Shown here in pieces: positions 39,616 through 48,595 of a stretch of 58,916 nucleotides of DNA (the stretch's first letter is position 1; every line of letters starts with the position of its first letter). Location: contig NZ_JAIPUS010000021.1 of the NCBI RefSeq assembly GCF_020055675.1, positions 1 through 58,916 on the forward strand, in the 5' to 3' direction. Source of the stretch: Marivita sp. Its GTDB lineage: Bacteria > Pseudomonadota > Alphaproteobacteria > Rhodobacterales > Rhodobacteraceae. Made by a program: the position numbers and the translations under genes. The notes below the pieces were generated by a model. It saw only the letters and a program-made list of their open reading frames with translations. It was not told where the DNA came from and searched no databases.

Positions 39616-39730
39616 CCAGTGATCTCGCCATCCGCACCCGCGATGTCGTGCGCGCCGCGTCGGATCGCCAAGACGGGCGCGACGCCGAAAGCCCCCGACG
39701 ACCTCATCGCCCTGATCGAGGAGAGCTGAC
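39612..39730 (+). pseudogene. Relic of a small gene between pdhB and pdhC
   Basis: An ATG at 39612 overlaps the pdhB stop (ATGA) and opens [19 protein letters not shown], a plausible protein start. That frame then degenerates, reads through the pdhC start and ends at a TAG. In the other frame the last 22 codons read IAKTGATPKAPDDLIALIEE and end at a TGA one base before the pdhC ATG. A beginning and an end in different frames, each placed as for coupled genes, suggest one small gene with an out-of-frame internal deletion. The original family is not recognised; chance cannot be excluded. Confidence 0.45.
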
Positions 39731-41041
39731 ATGCCCATAGAGATCCTCATGCCCGCCCTGTCGCCCACGATGGAAGAGGGCACGCTGGCGAAATGGATGG
39801 TCAAGGAGGGCGAAACGGTGTCATCAGGCGATATCATCGCCGAGATCGAGACCGACAAGGCGACGATGGAATTCGAAGCCGTGGATGACGGCGTGATTGG
39901 CAAGCTGCTGGTCACCGAAGGCACGACTGCTGTGAAGGTGAACACACCCATCGCCATGCTGCTTGAAGACGGTGAAAGCGCCGATGACCTGGATGCGCCC
40001 GCCACCCCGAAAGAGGACCCGGCCTCGAGCCATGTCGCCCCGGCCGAGCCGTCCGCGTCCACCGCCCCGTCACAAGGCTACGGGCGCGGCGACGCGCCCG
40101 AACCTCAGTCTGGGGGCGCATCCGGTGACCGCATCTTCGCCTCCCCCCTCGCCCGCCGGATCGCCGCCGACATGGGCCTGGACCTCGGCAAGATCAAAGG
40201 TTCCGGCCCGCGCGGACGCATCGTCAAAGCAGACCTTGAAAACACTCCGGCACAAGCCAGCGCTTCAGACCGCGCACCGGCTGCCGCGGGTGCGACAGCC
40301 GCGCCAAAGCCGGTCGATGCCAGCGCCGTGGCCAAGATGTACGAAGGCCGCAGCTATACCGAAGTGCCGCTCGATGGCATGCGCAAGACCGTCGCCGCGC
40401 GCCTGACCGAAGCCAAGCAGACAATCCCGCATTTCTACCTGCGCCGGTCCGTCATGCTCGACCCGCTTGTGACCTTCCGATCGCAGCTGAACGCGCGGCT
40501 CGAAAAGCGCGACATCAAACTCAGCATCAATGATTTCATCATCAAGGCCTGTGCCCTGGCCCTGCAAGAGGTGCCTGCCGCCAACGCCGTCTGGGCCGGC
40601 GACCGCATCCTGCAACTCCAGCCTTCCGACGTGGCCGTTGCCGTCGCCATCGAAGGTGGGCTCTTCACGCCGGTGCTGAAAGACGCGCACCAGAAATCCT
40701 TGTCTGCCCTCTCCTCCGAGATGAAAGACCTCGCCGCCCGCGCCCGCGCCCGCAAGCTTGCACCCCATGACTATCAGGGCGGCAGCTTTGCCATCTCCAA
40801 TCTCGGCATGTTCGGGATCGAAAATTTCGACGCGGTGATCAACCCGCCGCATGGCGCAATCCTTGCGGTGGGAGCGGGGATCAAGAAACCGGTGGTCGCC
40901 AGCGATGGCACACTCACCGTGGCGACGATGATGTCGATGACGCTCTCGGTGGATCACCGTGTGATCGATGGCGCCCTGGGTGCACAGCTCTTCCAAGCCA
41001 TCGTCGACAACCTCGAAAACCCGATGGCAATGCTCGCCTGA
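39731..41041 (+). CDS. pdhC: Pyruvate dehydrogenase E2, dihydrolipoamide acetyltransferase
   Basis: E2 transfers the acetyl group from lipoate to CoA and forms the core of the complex. The 436-residue product has an N-terminal lipoyl domain ([15 protein letters not shown]), an Ala/Pro-rich linker, a peripheral-subunit-binding domain (FASPLARRIAADMGLDLGKI, GSGPRGRIVKADLE), and the acyltransferase domain with SINDFIIKACALALQEVPAA and the active-site HRVIDGALGAQLF. It completes the PDH operon; the E3 gene (lpd) is not within the window immediately downstream. Confidence 0.97.
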   Translation: MPIEILMPALSPTMEEGTLAKWMVKEGETVSSGDIIAEIETDKATMEFEAVDDGVIGKLLVTEGTTAVKVNTPIAMLLEDGESADDLDAPATPKEDPASSHVAPAEPSASTAPSQGYGRGDAPEPQSGGASGDRIFASPLARRIAADMGLDLGKIKGSGPRGRIVKADLENTPAQASASDRAPAAAGATAAPKPVDASAVAKMYEGRSYTEVPLDGMRKTVAARLTEAKQTIPHFYLRRSVMLDPLVTFRSQLNARLEKRDIKLSINDFIIKACALALQEVPAANAVWAGDRILQLQPSDVAVAVAIEGGLFTPVLKDAHQKSLSALSSEMKDLAARARARKLAPHDYQGGSFAISNLGMFGIENFDAVINPPHGAILAVGAGIKKPVVASDGTLTVATMMSMTLSVDHRVIDGALGAQLFQAIVDNLENPMAMLA

Positions 41042-41049
41042 CCCAGTCT

Positions 41050-41109
41050 TCTCTGGTTCAAAAATATCCCGGGGGAGTCGCCCTTTGGGCGACGGGGGCA
41101 GAGCCCCCG
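41050..41109 (-). repeat. 3' element copy C, after cysE
   Basis: On the minus strand after cysE: hairpin CGGGGGC/GCCCCCG with loop TCT (41093-41109), a second hairpin GTCGCCC/GGGCGAC (41077-41093), then CCCCCGGGATATTTTTGAA and CCAGAGA. Loop and box match copies A and B. It lies in the 120-base gap between convergent pdhC and cysE. Confidence 0.7.
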
Positions 41110-41161
41110 CTGTTTCCGCCAACCGAAACCGGCGCTGCGTCGACGCAGCGCCTAACTTACC

Positions 41162-41971
41162 TCAGGCGCCAGACCGCAAAATCTGGTCCATGCTGATCGA
41201 CGGCTGCGGACAGCCCGCCTCGCCCACGATCCGCGCGGGCACGCCGGCCACGGTCTTGCAGGGCGGCACCTCTTCCAGAACCACGGACCCCGCCGCGATC
41301 CGCGAGCAATTGCCAATTCGGATATTGCCCAGCACCTTGGCCCCGGCGCCGATCAAGACACCGTCTCCGATCTTCGGATGCCGGTCTTCCTCCTCTTTGC
41401 CGGTTCCGCCCAGCGTCACCGAGTGCAACATCGACACGTTGTCCCCGACCACCGCGGTTTCGCCGATCACGATGGAATGGGCGTGGTCGATCATGATCCC
41501 CTGCCCGATCTTTGCCGCCGGGTGAATGTCCACACCCAGCGCCTCCGAGCAGCGCATCTGCACGAAGTAAGCCAAATCCATACGTCCCTGTCGCCAGAGC
41601 CAATTCGCAAGGCGATAGCACTGCACCGCTTGGAACCCCTTGAAGAACAACAACGGCTGCAAAAACCGATGGCACGCCGGATCCCGCTCATAAATCGCAA
41701 CGATGTCGGCGCGCGCCGCTATCGCCAGCTCCGGATCGGACGAAAACGCCTCGTCGCAAATTTCGCGCAAGATTTGTTCCGTCATCTCGCCATTCGCCAG
41801 CTTGAGCGAAATACGATAACTTATCGCCCGTTCAAGGCTCGGGTGGTGCAGCACCGAATAATGGACCATCCCGCCCAAGAGTGGCTCATGTGCCACGGCG
41901 TCATCCGCCTCCTTGACGATGCGGGCCCAGACAGGGTCGACCGATGCGAGTTTCGCGCGTGTTTCCGCCAT
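41162..41971 (-). CDS. cysE: Serine O-acetyltransferase
   Basis: CysE makes O-acetylserine, the cysteine precursor. The 269-residue product has the N-terminal helical domain (VWARIVKEADDAVAHEPLLG) and a left-handed beta-helix with the catalytic histidine region IDHAHSIVIGETAVVGDN and SVTLGGTGKEEEDRHPKIG. The C-terminal tail ends SISMDQILRSGA; in other CysE proteins the terminal Ile binds the cysteine synthase partner, but here the end differs. The start at 41971 (MAETRAKLASVDP) is chosen over an upstream extension. Confidence 0.95.
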   Translation of the reverse strand: MAETRAKLASVDPVWARIVKEADDAVAHEPLLGGMVHYSVLHHPSLERAISYRISLKLANGEMTEQILREICDEAFSSDPELAIAARADIVAIYERDPACHRFLQPLLFFKGFQAVQCYRLANWLWRQGRMDLAYFVQMRCSEALGVDIHPAAKIGQGIMIDHAHSIVIGETAVVGDNVSMLHSVTLGGTGKEEEDRHPKIGDGVLIGAGAKVLGNIRIGNCSRIAAGSVVLEEVPPCKTVAGVPARIVGEAGCPQPSISMDQILRSGA

Positions 41972-42036
41972 GCCATCTCTCCTTTGACATCTGAACAATA
42001 GCAGATAGGCTCACATGTCGAAAACGCAAAGCTGTG

Positions 42037-42393
42037 ATGACAGGAATCAGGAAATTGAATGAAGCCACGACCCACCGGTTTCGCGAAGTGATCCTTTCAC
42101 GTCTTGAAGAATTGGAGGCCGAAGATTCGCTCGGTCGCGACGGGCAATCTGTCGTGTCACTCGACCAGCAAGCGGTTGGCCGCCTGTCCCGGCAAGATGC
42201 GTTGCTCAGCCAATCCATGGCCAAGGCCACACAAGCAAGACGCGATGCGAAGCGTCGTGGATTGCGCGCCGCGATAGCGCGTCTGGAAGAGGGTGAATTC
42301 GGCTATTGCGAAGACTGCGGCGAGGATATTTCCCCAAAGCGTTTGGAACTCGATCCTACTGTCACCCGGTGCATCAGCTGCGCCTCGGGGTGA
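42037..42393 (+). CDS. TraR/DksA-family zinc-finger protein
   Basis: The 118-residue product has an N-terminal coiled-coil region (HRFREVILSRLEELEAED, then ARRDAKRRGLRAAIARLEEG) and a C-terminal C4 zinc finger with CEDCGEDISPKRLELDP and CISC. It is shorter than E. coli DksA and belongs with the short DksA-like proteins that bind RNA polymerase. The acidic coiled-coil tip of DksA is not obvious. The ATG at 42037 has a weak ribosome site; a GTG one codon upstream is possible. Its 3' end overlaps the opposite-strand gene by 91 bases. Confidence 0.88.
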   Translation: MTGIRKLNEATTHRFREVILSRLEELEAEDSLGRDGQSVVSLDQQAVGRLSRQDALLSQSMAKATQARRDAKRRGLRAAIARLEEGEFGYCEDCGEDISPKRLELDPTVTRCISCASG

Positions 42394-42671
42394 TCCAGCC
42401 GCTCCAGCAAAGCCGCTAGCACAGTGATCCAGACCCGAAGCCCGGCCCCTGTCTGGAACGACGCTTCGGCACGGCGCGAATATCGCAGTGACGCCGCCAG
42501 AAGGCTTCCATCGCCATAAACCGGGTGTCCGTGCCCCCGGCTCTTTCGATGCCGCTCGGCAAGATCGGCTTCTGCCAGAAGCCGTGCAGCCAACTGTCCT
42601 TGCTCCTCAATCGGCGATCCAGACACCGCGGACACCGCCGCCAAAACGTCGTTGTAAATCACCGGCGTCAT
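42303..42671 (-). CDS. Small conserved protein downstream of GTA g15 (DUF7742-like)
   Basis: The 122-residue product starts MTPVIYNDVLAAVSAVSGSP with ATGA overlap to g15. The core segment ARLLAEADLAERHRKSRGHG followed by HPVYGDGSLLAASLRY resembles a small family I recall directly after g15 in Rhodobacterales GTA clusters. The family normally ends about where ALLERLDH occurs; here the frame continues about 30 codons into the antisense of the dksA-like zinc-finger region before a stop. The extra tail is probably not functional. No role in GTA production is established. Confidence 0.7.
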   Translation of the reverse strand: MTPVIYNDVLAAVSAVSGSPIEEQGQLAARLLAEADLAERHRKSRGHGHPVYGDGSLLAASLRYSRRAEASFQTGAGLRVWITVLAALLERLDHPEAQLMHRVTVGSSSKRFGEISSPQSSQ

Positions 42672-45600
42672 GCCGTCACCGCCACTTGGGCCCAAGCGCC
42701 CGGGCCAAAGCGATCCGACACTTGCGCAACCTCGAAGACACCGTCTCCGGCAAAGCCGTCTTCGGCCTGCATGGCCGGCGTGTAAATCCACTCAGGCTCC
42801 GATATCTCGACTTGCCGGCGCAGCGAACCGTCAACCCTCACGCGCAGGTAATACGCCTCGCGCGCTTCACCCAGCGGGATATCGGGCAAGCCCCAGCCGT
42901 CGCCTTCGATTCGGGCACGCCTGATCCACGATAGCCGGATATCACTCCCCTCGGTTCGCGCCTTCAGATGCACCGGGCGATAGGGCCGCAATCCATTGCC
43001 CGCAAAAACATGCAATTGTTGCCTGTAGGCGGCATGATCATATGGCTTGTCTGCCGGTCCGATCCGGTAGGACCGGGCCTGCCCGCGCAGGGCCAAAGGC
43101 AGCTCGATCTGTCCCGGCGTGCCATCGAGCAACACGAAATAAGCACCCGCCGCCAAAACCGTCGGCGTCATCGCATCCGTACCCGCCTGTCCGCGCAAAA
43201 GATGACTGAGCCGCCATTGCCCGCGTCCGATCAGCTCCGCAGTCTTGAACTGGATCACTTCCCAATCGCCGGGCGCTCCGGTCCCGAGAGCCGCGAGATT
43301 GGCGCCGCTCAGGATACCCCTGTCCGAGACCGAGGACAGCGTCCCTGTTGTCAACGCAACATCGATCTGCGTCCCGAGATCCACCAATCCCGATGGTGCC
43401 ACAGACACCTCGTTTAGCGTCACTCCCACCGTCGAGGCCGACCGAACCACTTTGTTCAGGCGATATCCAGCATCCTCTGCCGCATCATAAAGCGCCACAT
43501 CGCCTGGCCACGGATCGGATGTGACGGCCAGATGCGGCGCATAGGGGACCTCGTCTCCCCGGATCAACGGCAGATCAAGAAAGAGCGGCAGCACCGGCCC
43601 GCTGGCCTGGAACCTCTGCGCGGAGGTTGGATCATCCGGAAAATCGGCCGGGTGATAAACCTCCGGCTCAATCCGGACCGCGTCAATCAATTGATGTGTC
43701 GTTTGCTCTACCCGGTCGATGCGCACGGTCATGTCGCCCGCCCCCCCGGGCAGCCGGATCACATCACCCGCGCCCAGCGCCTGCTGCGACAGCGGCAGGG
43801 CAAATCGCACCGTGTCACGCGACACGCGCGCCTCGCTCAGCCAGCGTTCCACCGCCTGTCGCCCTTCGGGCCGCGTCAGAAGGATCGGGACTTCGCTTTC
43901 GGCAACCGCATGTGTCTCTTCGTCCGGCAAGACCGATTCTTCGGCGATGTTCCGATAGTCGCCATCGGCCTGCACAAAGTTGAGCCGCACGCGGCCCGAC
44001 ATTTCGGCGTCCGAACTGCGAGACTGTACGACATCTGCACCCAAGTCGTCGTGCCGGGCAAATTGCGCCATGTTCAGATTTGCCGGACGCGCGCCATCCC
44101 GGTTCCGGAACACGAGAACGCCATCCCGCTCGATCGCGTCAAATCCGTAGGCGATCATCAAGGGCTGCAATGCGCGCCGCGCCTCCGCAACGTCAGGTGC
44201 CAGATAGCCGCGCACAAAGCCGTGCAAGGCGCTCACGTCATGATCGTGCAGCCCCGATCTTTCACAGATCTCGGCCACCACCGACGCCAATGTGCGCCCT
44301 GACACGCGCCCATTGATCCAATGCCCGCGCCGGTAATTCGGTCCGTCCGACCACATCTCCTCCACATTGGGAAACCACGGATAGGGCCGTGCATCCCAGG
44401 CCCAGACGAACACACGACCCATGTCGATCATGGGATCACCGTAGACAGTGGACACAGGGTTGTGCGCTGGATCGCCCCAGTAGCTTAGCATCGCGCGCAG
44501 ATACTGATGCTGGATCAATTCATCCCGCAATCCGTTGGAATACATCGGCAACGTGCTTTCAGAACTTTTGGGGTCCAGGAACTTGTTTGGCTCGTTGGTG
44601 GCCTTGTCGACGGCCGCACAACCGATCTCTGTGAACCAGATCGGTTTCGATTCCGGGACCCACTCTGTCGCGGCGGTCTGCCGAACACCGCCGATCCGAT
44701 CATGATGCGGCTGGGACCACCAGTTGCGGATATCCTTGTAGCGGTAAACCCACGGCTCTCCATGCGCGCCATCTGTGATCGCCTCGCGCTGCTGCAGATC
44801 GCGCGCCTCGGGTGACGGGTAGTACCAATCGTACCCCTCTCCTCCGGCGATGTTCTGGCGCAGATAATCGAGGTCATAAATCGACCCCCACTCTGCATCG
44901 GCATGATCTTCTCCATCCCGCCAATCGGACAGGCGCATGTAATTGTCGATCCCGATGAAATCGATATTCGGATCAGCCCAGAGCGGATCAAGATGAAAAT
45001 ACACGTCACCACGTCCATCCTGCGGGTGATAACCGAAATACTCCGACCAATCGGCGGCATATCCGATCTTGACGTCCGGCCCCAGAATTTCCCTGCAATC
45101 CGCAGCCAAAACCCGCAGAGCCTCAACCGCCGGAAACCCCAACGCGCCGCGCAACTGCGTAAGGCTGCGCATCTCGGACCCGATGCAGAACGCAGTCACA
45201 TCGCCAGCCAGCGCGCAAAGATGGGCCTGGTGCAGGATGAACCGTCGATAGCCCCAGTCCTGCGGCACCTCCGGTTCCCCGGTGTCTCCGTTGTCCTGCA
45301 CACCGGGATCAAGGGTGTCCGGCACGTATCGGACAACACCGTCCTCGATGGTGAAATCGTCCACCTGCGCGGCGCCAAAGAACGCCGCCACTTCGGCGTC
45401 GATCGCACTGGTGCCTGTCAGATCGCCCGCTTGTCCCGGCGCCACGCTTGCCGTGATCCGCCCACGCCATGGCAGCTTGGGTTGTTCGCCCTCACCGGTC
45501 CAAGGGTTCGGCAGATCATTCCCCGGCATCTGCTCCATCAGGATAAACGGATAATAAAGCACATCCAGACCCTTGGAGGTCATATCCCGGATCGCCTGCA

Positions 45601-46618
45601 CGACCGACGCGTCACAGGGCGTTCCTCCGTAGACGGGCCGGCCGTTTTCGACCGGCACGGTCCCGGCGTCCTCGCGGTCCAAGCCACTCACCCGCCATGG
45701 CATCCCCGTGCTGTCGGTCTCGGTCTGTTCGACCTTCGGCTCGATCACGCAGGAGCCGCAGCGCAGGTCGCTCCCGAACCAGCTCACGACCAATGACGCC
45801 GCTCCGCAATCCGGCACTTCGTCTTGCAGGTGTCGCAATGACGTGACGAAATCCGGCCTGTCGGAGGGGCTGTTGACATTCACGACCTGTGACTTGCCCG
45901 CGCCACTATCCAGAGACACTGCTTCCGTCGCCAGCGAATATTCCCCGGTGCCGGGGATCATCGCCACCGCGCGAAGGTTGAACGGCACATCTTCCGGATT
46001 GTCCTGCACAGGCCGTGTCACCTCGAAGCTGAACTGCGGCACCCGATTGCCGAAGCGCTCCAGATCCAGGTCCTCGAAAACGACATAGGCGGTCCCGCGA
46101 TAGGCAGGCACCGCGCCAACGCCTTCGACCGCTTCCATCTTTGAATCCGGCAATTGATCCCCGGAGCCGGAATACACGCGCATGTTCAAATCAAAAACAG
46201 ACACTTCCGCACCATCCGCCCACACGCGGTTCACGCTGGTGATATCGCCCTCGCACAGGGCAACCGCAAGACTGACCGAGTAGGAATATTCCCGGATCTT
46301 GGGCTGACCGCCCTTGCCACCTCCCGATGTCGACGTCTTTTCGGTGAATTGAGTCGCCCAGATGATATGCCCACCAACCCGCATGCGGCCATAAATCTGC
46401 GGGATCGGTTGCCCTTCTCCCGCCGTGCTCAGCCGCAAGCGGTCAAGCCGCCCGGTCTCGATGGTCTGCCCTCCGGCCCCGAGGATACGCTGGTCGATGG
46501 CACGGCCCAGCGTCGCCCCCGCAAACCGTCCCACCGCTGTCATGGACAAGCCAAGAACCGAGCCGCCCAAGCTGCTGCCCAGCGCTGCCCCCGCTGCTGA
46601 AAGAACCAGTGTCGCCAT
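42668..46618 (-). CDS. GTA g15: host-specificity / baseplate megatron protein
   Basis: The 1316-residue product matches the large tail-tip protein of Rhodobacter-type GTAs. It begins MATLVLSAAGAALGSSLGGS, a glycine-rich region, then a domain with QPIPQIYGRMRVGGHIIWAT. A central TIM-barrel-like domain holds HQAHLCALAGDVTAFCIGSE, DVYFHLDPLWADPNIDFIGI and PIWFTEIGCAAVDKATNEPN. The C-terminal third is beta-rich and should face the receptor. The length is close to the 1300 residues known for the family. It follows g14 by 5 bases. The start at 46618 is chosen; an upstream extension has no similarity. Confidence 0.95.
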   Translation of the reverse strand: MATLVLSAAGAALGSSLGGSVLGLSMTAVGRFAGATLGRAIDQRILGAGGQTIETGRLDRLRLSTAGEGQPIPQIYGRMRVGGHIIWATQFTEKTSTSGGGKGGQPKIREYSYSVSLAVALCEGDITSVNRVWADGAEVSVFDLNMRVYSGSGDQLPDSKMEAVEGVGAVPAYRGTAYVVFEDLDLERFGNRVPQFSFEVTRPVQDNPEDVPFNLRAVAMIPGTGEYSLATEAVSLDSGAGKSQVVNVNSPSDRPDFVTSLRHLQDEVPDCGAASLVVSWFGSDLRCGSCVIEPKVEQTETDSTGMPWRVSGLDREDAGTVPVENGRPVYGGTPCDASVVQAIRDMTSKGLDVLYYPFILMEQMPGNDLPNPWTGEGEQPKLPWRGRITASVAPGQAGDLTGTSAIDAEVAAFFGAAQVDDFTIEDGVVRYVPDTLDPGVQDNGDTGEPEVPQDWGYRRFILHQAHLCALAGDVTAFCIGSEMRSLTQLRGALGFPAVEALRVLAADCREILGPDVKIGYAADWSEYFGYHPQDGRGDVYFHLDPLWADPNIDFIGIDNYMRLSDWRDGEDHADAEWGSIYDLDYLRQNIAGGEGYDWYYPSPEARDLQQREAITDGAHGEPWVYRYKDIRNWWSQPHHDRIGGVRQTAATEWVPESKPIWFTEIGCAAVDKATNEPNKFLDPKSSESTLPMYSNGLRDELIQHQYLRAMLSYWGDPAHNPVSTVYGDPMIDMGRVFVWAWDARPYPWFPNVEEMWSDGPNYRRGHWINGRVSGRTLASVVAEICERSGLHDHDVSALHGFVRGYLAPDVAEARRALQPLMIAYGFDAIERDGVLVFRNRDGARPANLNMAQFARHDDLGADVVQSRSSDAEMSGRVRLNFVQADGDYRNIAEESVLPDEETHAVAESEVPILLTRPEGRQAVERWLSEARVSRDTVRFALPLSQQALGAGDVIRLPGGAGDMTVRIDRVEQTTHQLIDAVRIEPEVYHPADFPDDPTSAQRFQASGPVLPLFLDLPLIRGDEVPYAPHLAVTSDPWPGDVALYDAAEDAGYRLNKVVRSASTVGVTLNEVSVAPSGLVDLGTQIDVALTTGTLSSVSDRGILSGANLAALGTGAPGDWEVIQFKTAELIGRGQWRLSHLLRGQAGTDAMTPTVLAAGAYFVLLDGTPGQIELPLALRGQARSYRIGPADKPYDHAAYRQQLHVFAGNGLRPYRPVHLKARTEGSDIRLSWIRRARIEGDGWGLPDIPLGEAREAYYLRVRVDGSLRRQVEISEPEWIYTPAMQAEDGFAGDGVFEVAQVSDRFGPGAWAQVAVTA

Positions 46619-46623
46619 CAGTT

Positions 46624-47067
46624 TTATCCCTTGTGTTTTTCCGGGAATGCGAAACGCGCCACGATGCGCCGCTGCCATGGCGCGCTCAACGCTGTCTCGA
46701 TAACCCCGTGTCCGGAATACGCATGCACGAAGCTGCCCCGCGCCCCAATGCGCGCCTGAAGCCCAAGATGTTTGGCAACGCCACGGTCTCGCATGCGCAG
46801 CAGGATCACATCCCCGGGCGCTTCATCGTCTATCCCCTTGGCCCGCATCCGGTCGGCAAGCGCACGCAAGAGCGGCTCGTCACGCCGCGCCTCGGCCCAG
46901 TCCGGCGAATAGGGCGGCACAACAGCCGGCTCGCCACCCAGCACGTCGCGCCACACGCCCCGCAAAAGGCCAAGGCAATCTGCACCCGCGCCGCACAGGC
47001 TTGCCTGATGCACGTAAGGTGTGCCGATCCAACGCCGGGCGGCAGCAACCACATCAGTCTCGGTCAT
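46624..47067 (-). CDS. GTA g14: NlpC/P60-type cell-wall peptidase
   Basis: The 147-residue product starts MTETDVVAAARRWIGTPYVH and has the NlpC/P60 catalytic cysteine in GADCLGLLRGVW, the histidine in KHLGLQA, and a following polar residue. In RcGTA this protein cleaves peptidoglycan during DNA entry and is part of the tail tip. The start overlaps g13 (ATGA). Length and residues are normal, so it should be active. Confidence 0.94.
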   Translation of the reverse strand: MTETDVVAAARRWIGTPYVHQASLCGAGADCLGLLRGVWRDVLGGEPAVVPPYSPDWAEARRDEPLLRALADRMRAKGIDDEAPGDVILLRMRDRGVAKHLGLQARIGARGSFVHAYSGHGVIETALSAPWQRRIVARFAFPEKHKG

Positions 47068-47951
47068 CTCAGGCTCCCACCACTGCGCGATTGCGCCATG
47101 GTTGGATGGATCATGATCCATTCTTCCTGCGGAATATCCGGAAAACCCTGAAAGTTTATGAGGTTATTGAACTTGCTCCGGCAGGTTTCAAATCTCTTGT
47201 CGCATCCCGCGATCAGCTTCACGCGGTCGCCGGCATCCAACCGCGCCCGCAACGGTTCCCAAAGGTCGATCTCGCGCGTGCCGTCATCGAACAGCACATC
47301 GCGCTTGATCGTGGCCCAAAGCCCGTCGGCCTGCCCGTCCAGAACAGTCAACCGGCCGCGTTCGAACCATTCCACGGCGAATCCAGATGCCCCAGCCAAG
47401 GTCAACCGTCCCTTGTCACTGACACCAGTGACGGTCGCCTCGGTCCACATGCCATCGCCGCTGATATCGACGCCGCAGGCATTGTCCCCCAGAACTGCCG
47501 AACACGGTGCCTGAAACACGCGCCCCACGGGGCGATTCAACCACTCGGTCAACCCACGCAGCTCGGCTGAAAACGCACCACCGCTGCGCGTGATTTCGCC
47601 CAGGCTGCCGCGAAACAGAACCTTGCGCGCCGAAAGATCCGACCAGTTGACCAGCCAAGCCGTCACCTCTGCGCCATCAAAGCGCCCCGCTGCGATATCC
47701 GCTTCGGTCACGCTGTCGTCGCTCAGCGCGCCAACAGCCTCGGAATTGTCCACCGCCAGCCCGGTGCCTTGCTGCACCGCGGCGGCGCTCAGCCCGGTAT
47801 CGGCCCTGAACAGAACTCCGCCGAAGTCCAGGTCGCGGTCATGGTCGGTAAAACCGAACCGCCGCCCGTCCTTGCGCTTGACTTCCCAGGCACGTGCCAC
47901 GGTTGTCACACTCTCGGCCAGATGCGCGGCCAGCGCCTCTGCCCCGGCCAT
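47064..47951 (-). CDS. GTA g13: tail hub protein (DUF2163)
   Basis: The 295-residue product matches the GTA hub protein, with DUF2163 N-terminal and phage BR0599-type C-terminal domains. Four cysteines occur in PCSAVLGDNACG and GCDKRFETC; in RcGTA the equivalent hub protein was reported to carry an iron-sulfur cluster with such cysteines. Other landmarks are FGFTDHDRDLDFGGVLFRAD and FNNLINFQGFPDIPQEEWIM. It overlaps g12 by one base and g14 by four. Confidence 0.94.
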   Translation of the reverse strand: MAGAEALAAHLAESVTTVARAWEVKRKDGRRFGFTDHDRDLDFGGVLFRADTGLSAAAVQQGTGLAVDNSEAVGALSDDSVTEADIAAGRFDGAEVTAWLVNWSDLSARKVLFRGSLGEITRSGGAFSAELRGLTEWLNRPVGRVFQAPCSAVLGDNACGVDISGDGMWTEATVTGVSDKGRLTLAGASGFAVEWFERGRLTVLDGQADGLWATIKRDVLFDDGTREIDLWEPLRARLDAGDRVKLIAGCDKRFETCRSKFNNLINFQGFPDIPQEEWIMIHPTMAQSRSGGSLR

Positions 47952-48583
47952 CAGACCCGCAGCTCCACGACCGGCACATCCGGCACCTCACCGGCCTGAA
48001 ACGTCGCCGCACTGGTGTGAATACGGTCCGTGTCGAAGCGCACGGGCACGTCATACTCGAACCCAGCCGCCACCAACGCACCGGCAGGTGGAGCGGTCAC
48101 GAATGTCACCGCACCTGTAGCAGTATCGACGCTGAAATCCGGGCCCTCGGCCTGCTCCGCGCCATCCAGCGCAACCCGCAGGCTGCCGGCAACCGGCTTT
48201 GCGATGGGACGAACATAGCTGGCATCACCCGAGGCATACGCCTTGCTCAGCGGGAAAATGCGCGCAGCCCCATCCCCCGTTCCAATCTGCTGGTCGGTCG
48301 CGGAAACCTGCGCCGACGGGATACAGGATTTGAAATCCGACCAGTCCTTCCAACGAAAACCGAACATCTGCCCGCGCCGCGCCTCGAAAAAGGCGATCAG
48401 CGTGTCGATATCATCCATCGATCGCAACCCGATCCCGGCGTCATATCGCCTGCGCGAATGCGCCCAGGGCGTGTTGCGCTCCTCGAACCCGCTGGCCAGC
48501 GCGACCACATCCGTCCTTCGCTCCGGCCCCCCGATAGAGCCAAAGCTCAAGGCAGTCGGAAACCTCACCTCGTGAAACTGCAT
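47951..48583 (-). CDS. GTA g12: distal tail protein (DUF2460)
   Basis: The 210-residue product shows DUF2460 features: MQFHEVRFPTALSFGSIGGP, RRRYDAGIGLRSMDDIDTLI, FFEARRGQMFGFRWKDWSDF and RFDTDRIHTSAATFQAGEVP. In RcGTA this is the distal tail (Dit) protein between tube and hub. The gene starts 12 bases after g11 and overlaps g13 by one base. All parts are open and of normal length. Confidence 0.94.
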   Translation of the reverse strand: MQFHEVRFPTALSFGSIGGPERRTDVVALASGFEERNTPWAHSRRRYDAGIGLRSMDDIDTLIAFFEARRGQMFGFRWKDWSDFKSCIPSAQVSATDQQIGTGDGAARIFPLSKAYASGDASYVRPIAKPVAGSLRVALDGAEQAEGPDFSVDTATGAVTFVTAPPAGALVAAGFEYDVPVRFDTDRIHTSAATFQAGEVPDVPVVELRV

Positions 48584-48595
48584 GGCTCTCCCTCC

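Noticed and set aside
38059-40062. 667-codon minus-strand open frame across pdhA, pdhB and pdhC
   Set aside because: It is antisense to verified PDH genes, low in complexity and has no recognisable motif; high GC keeps the frame open.
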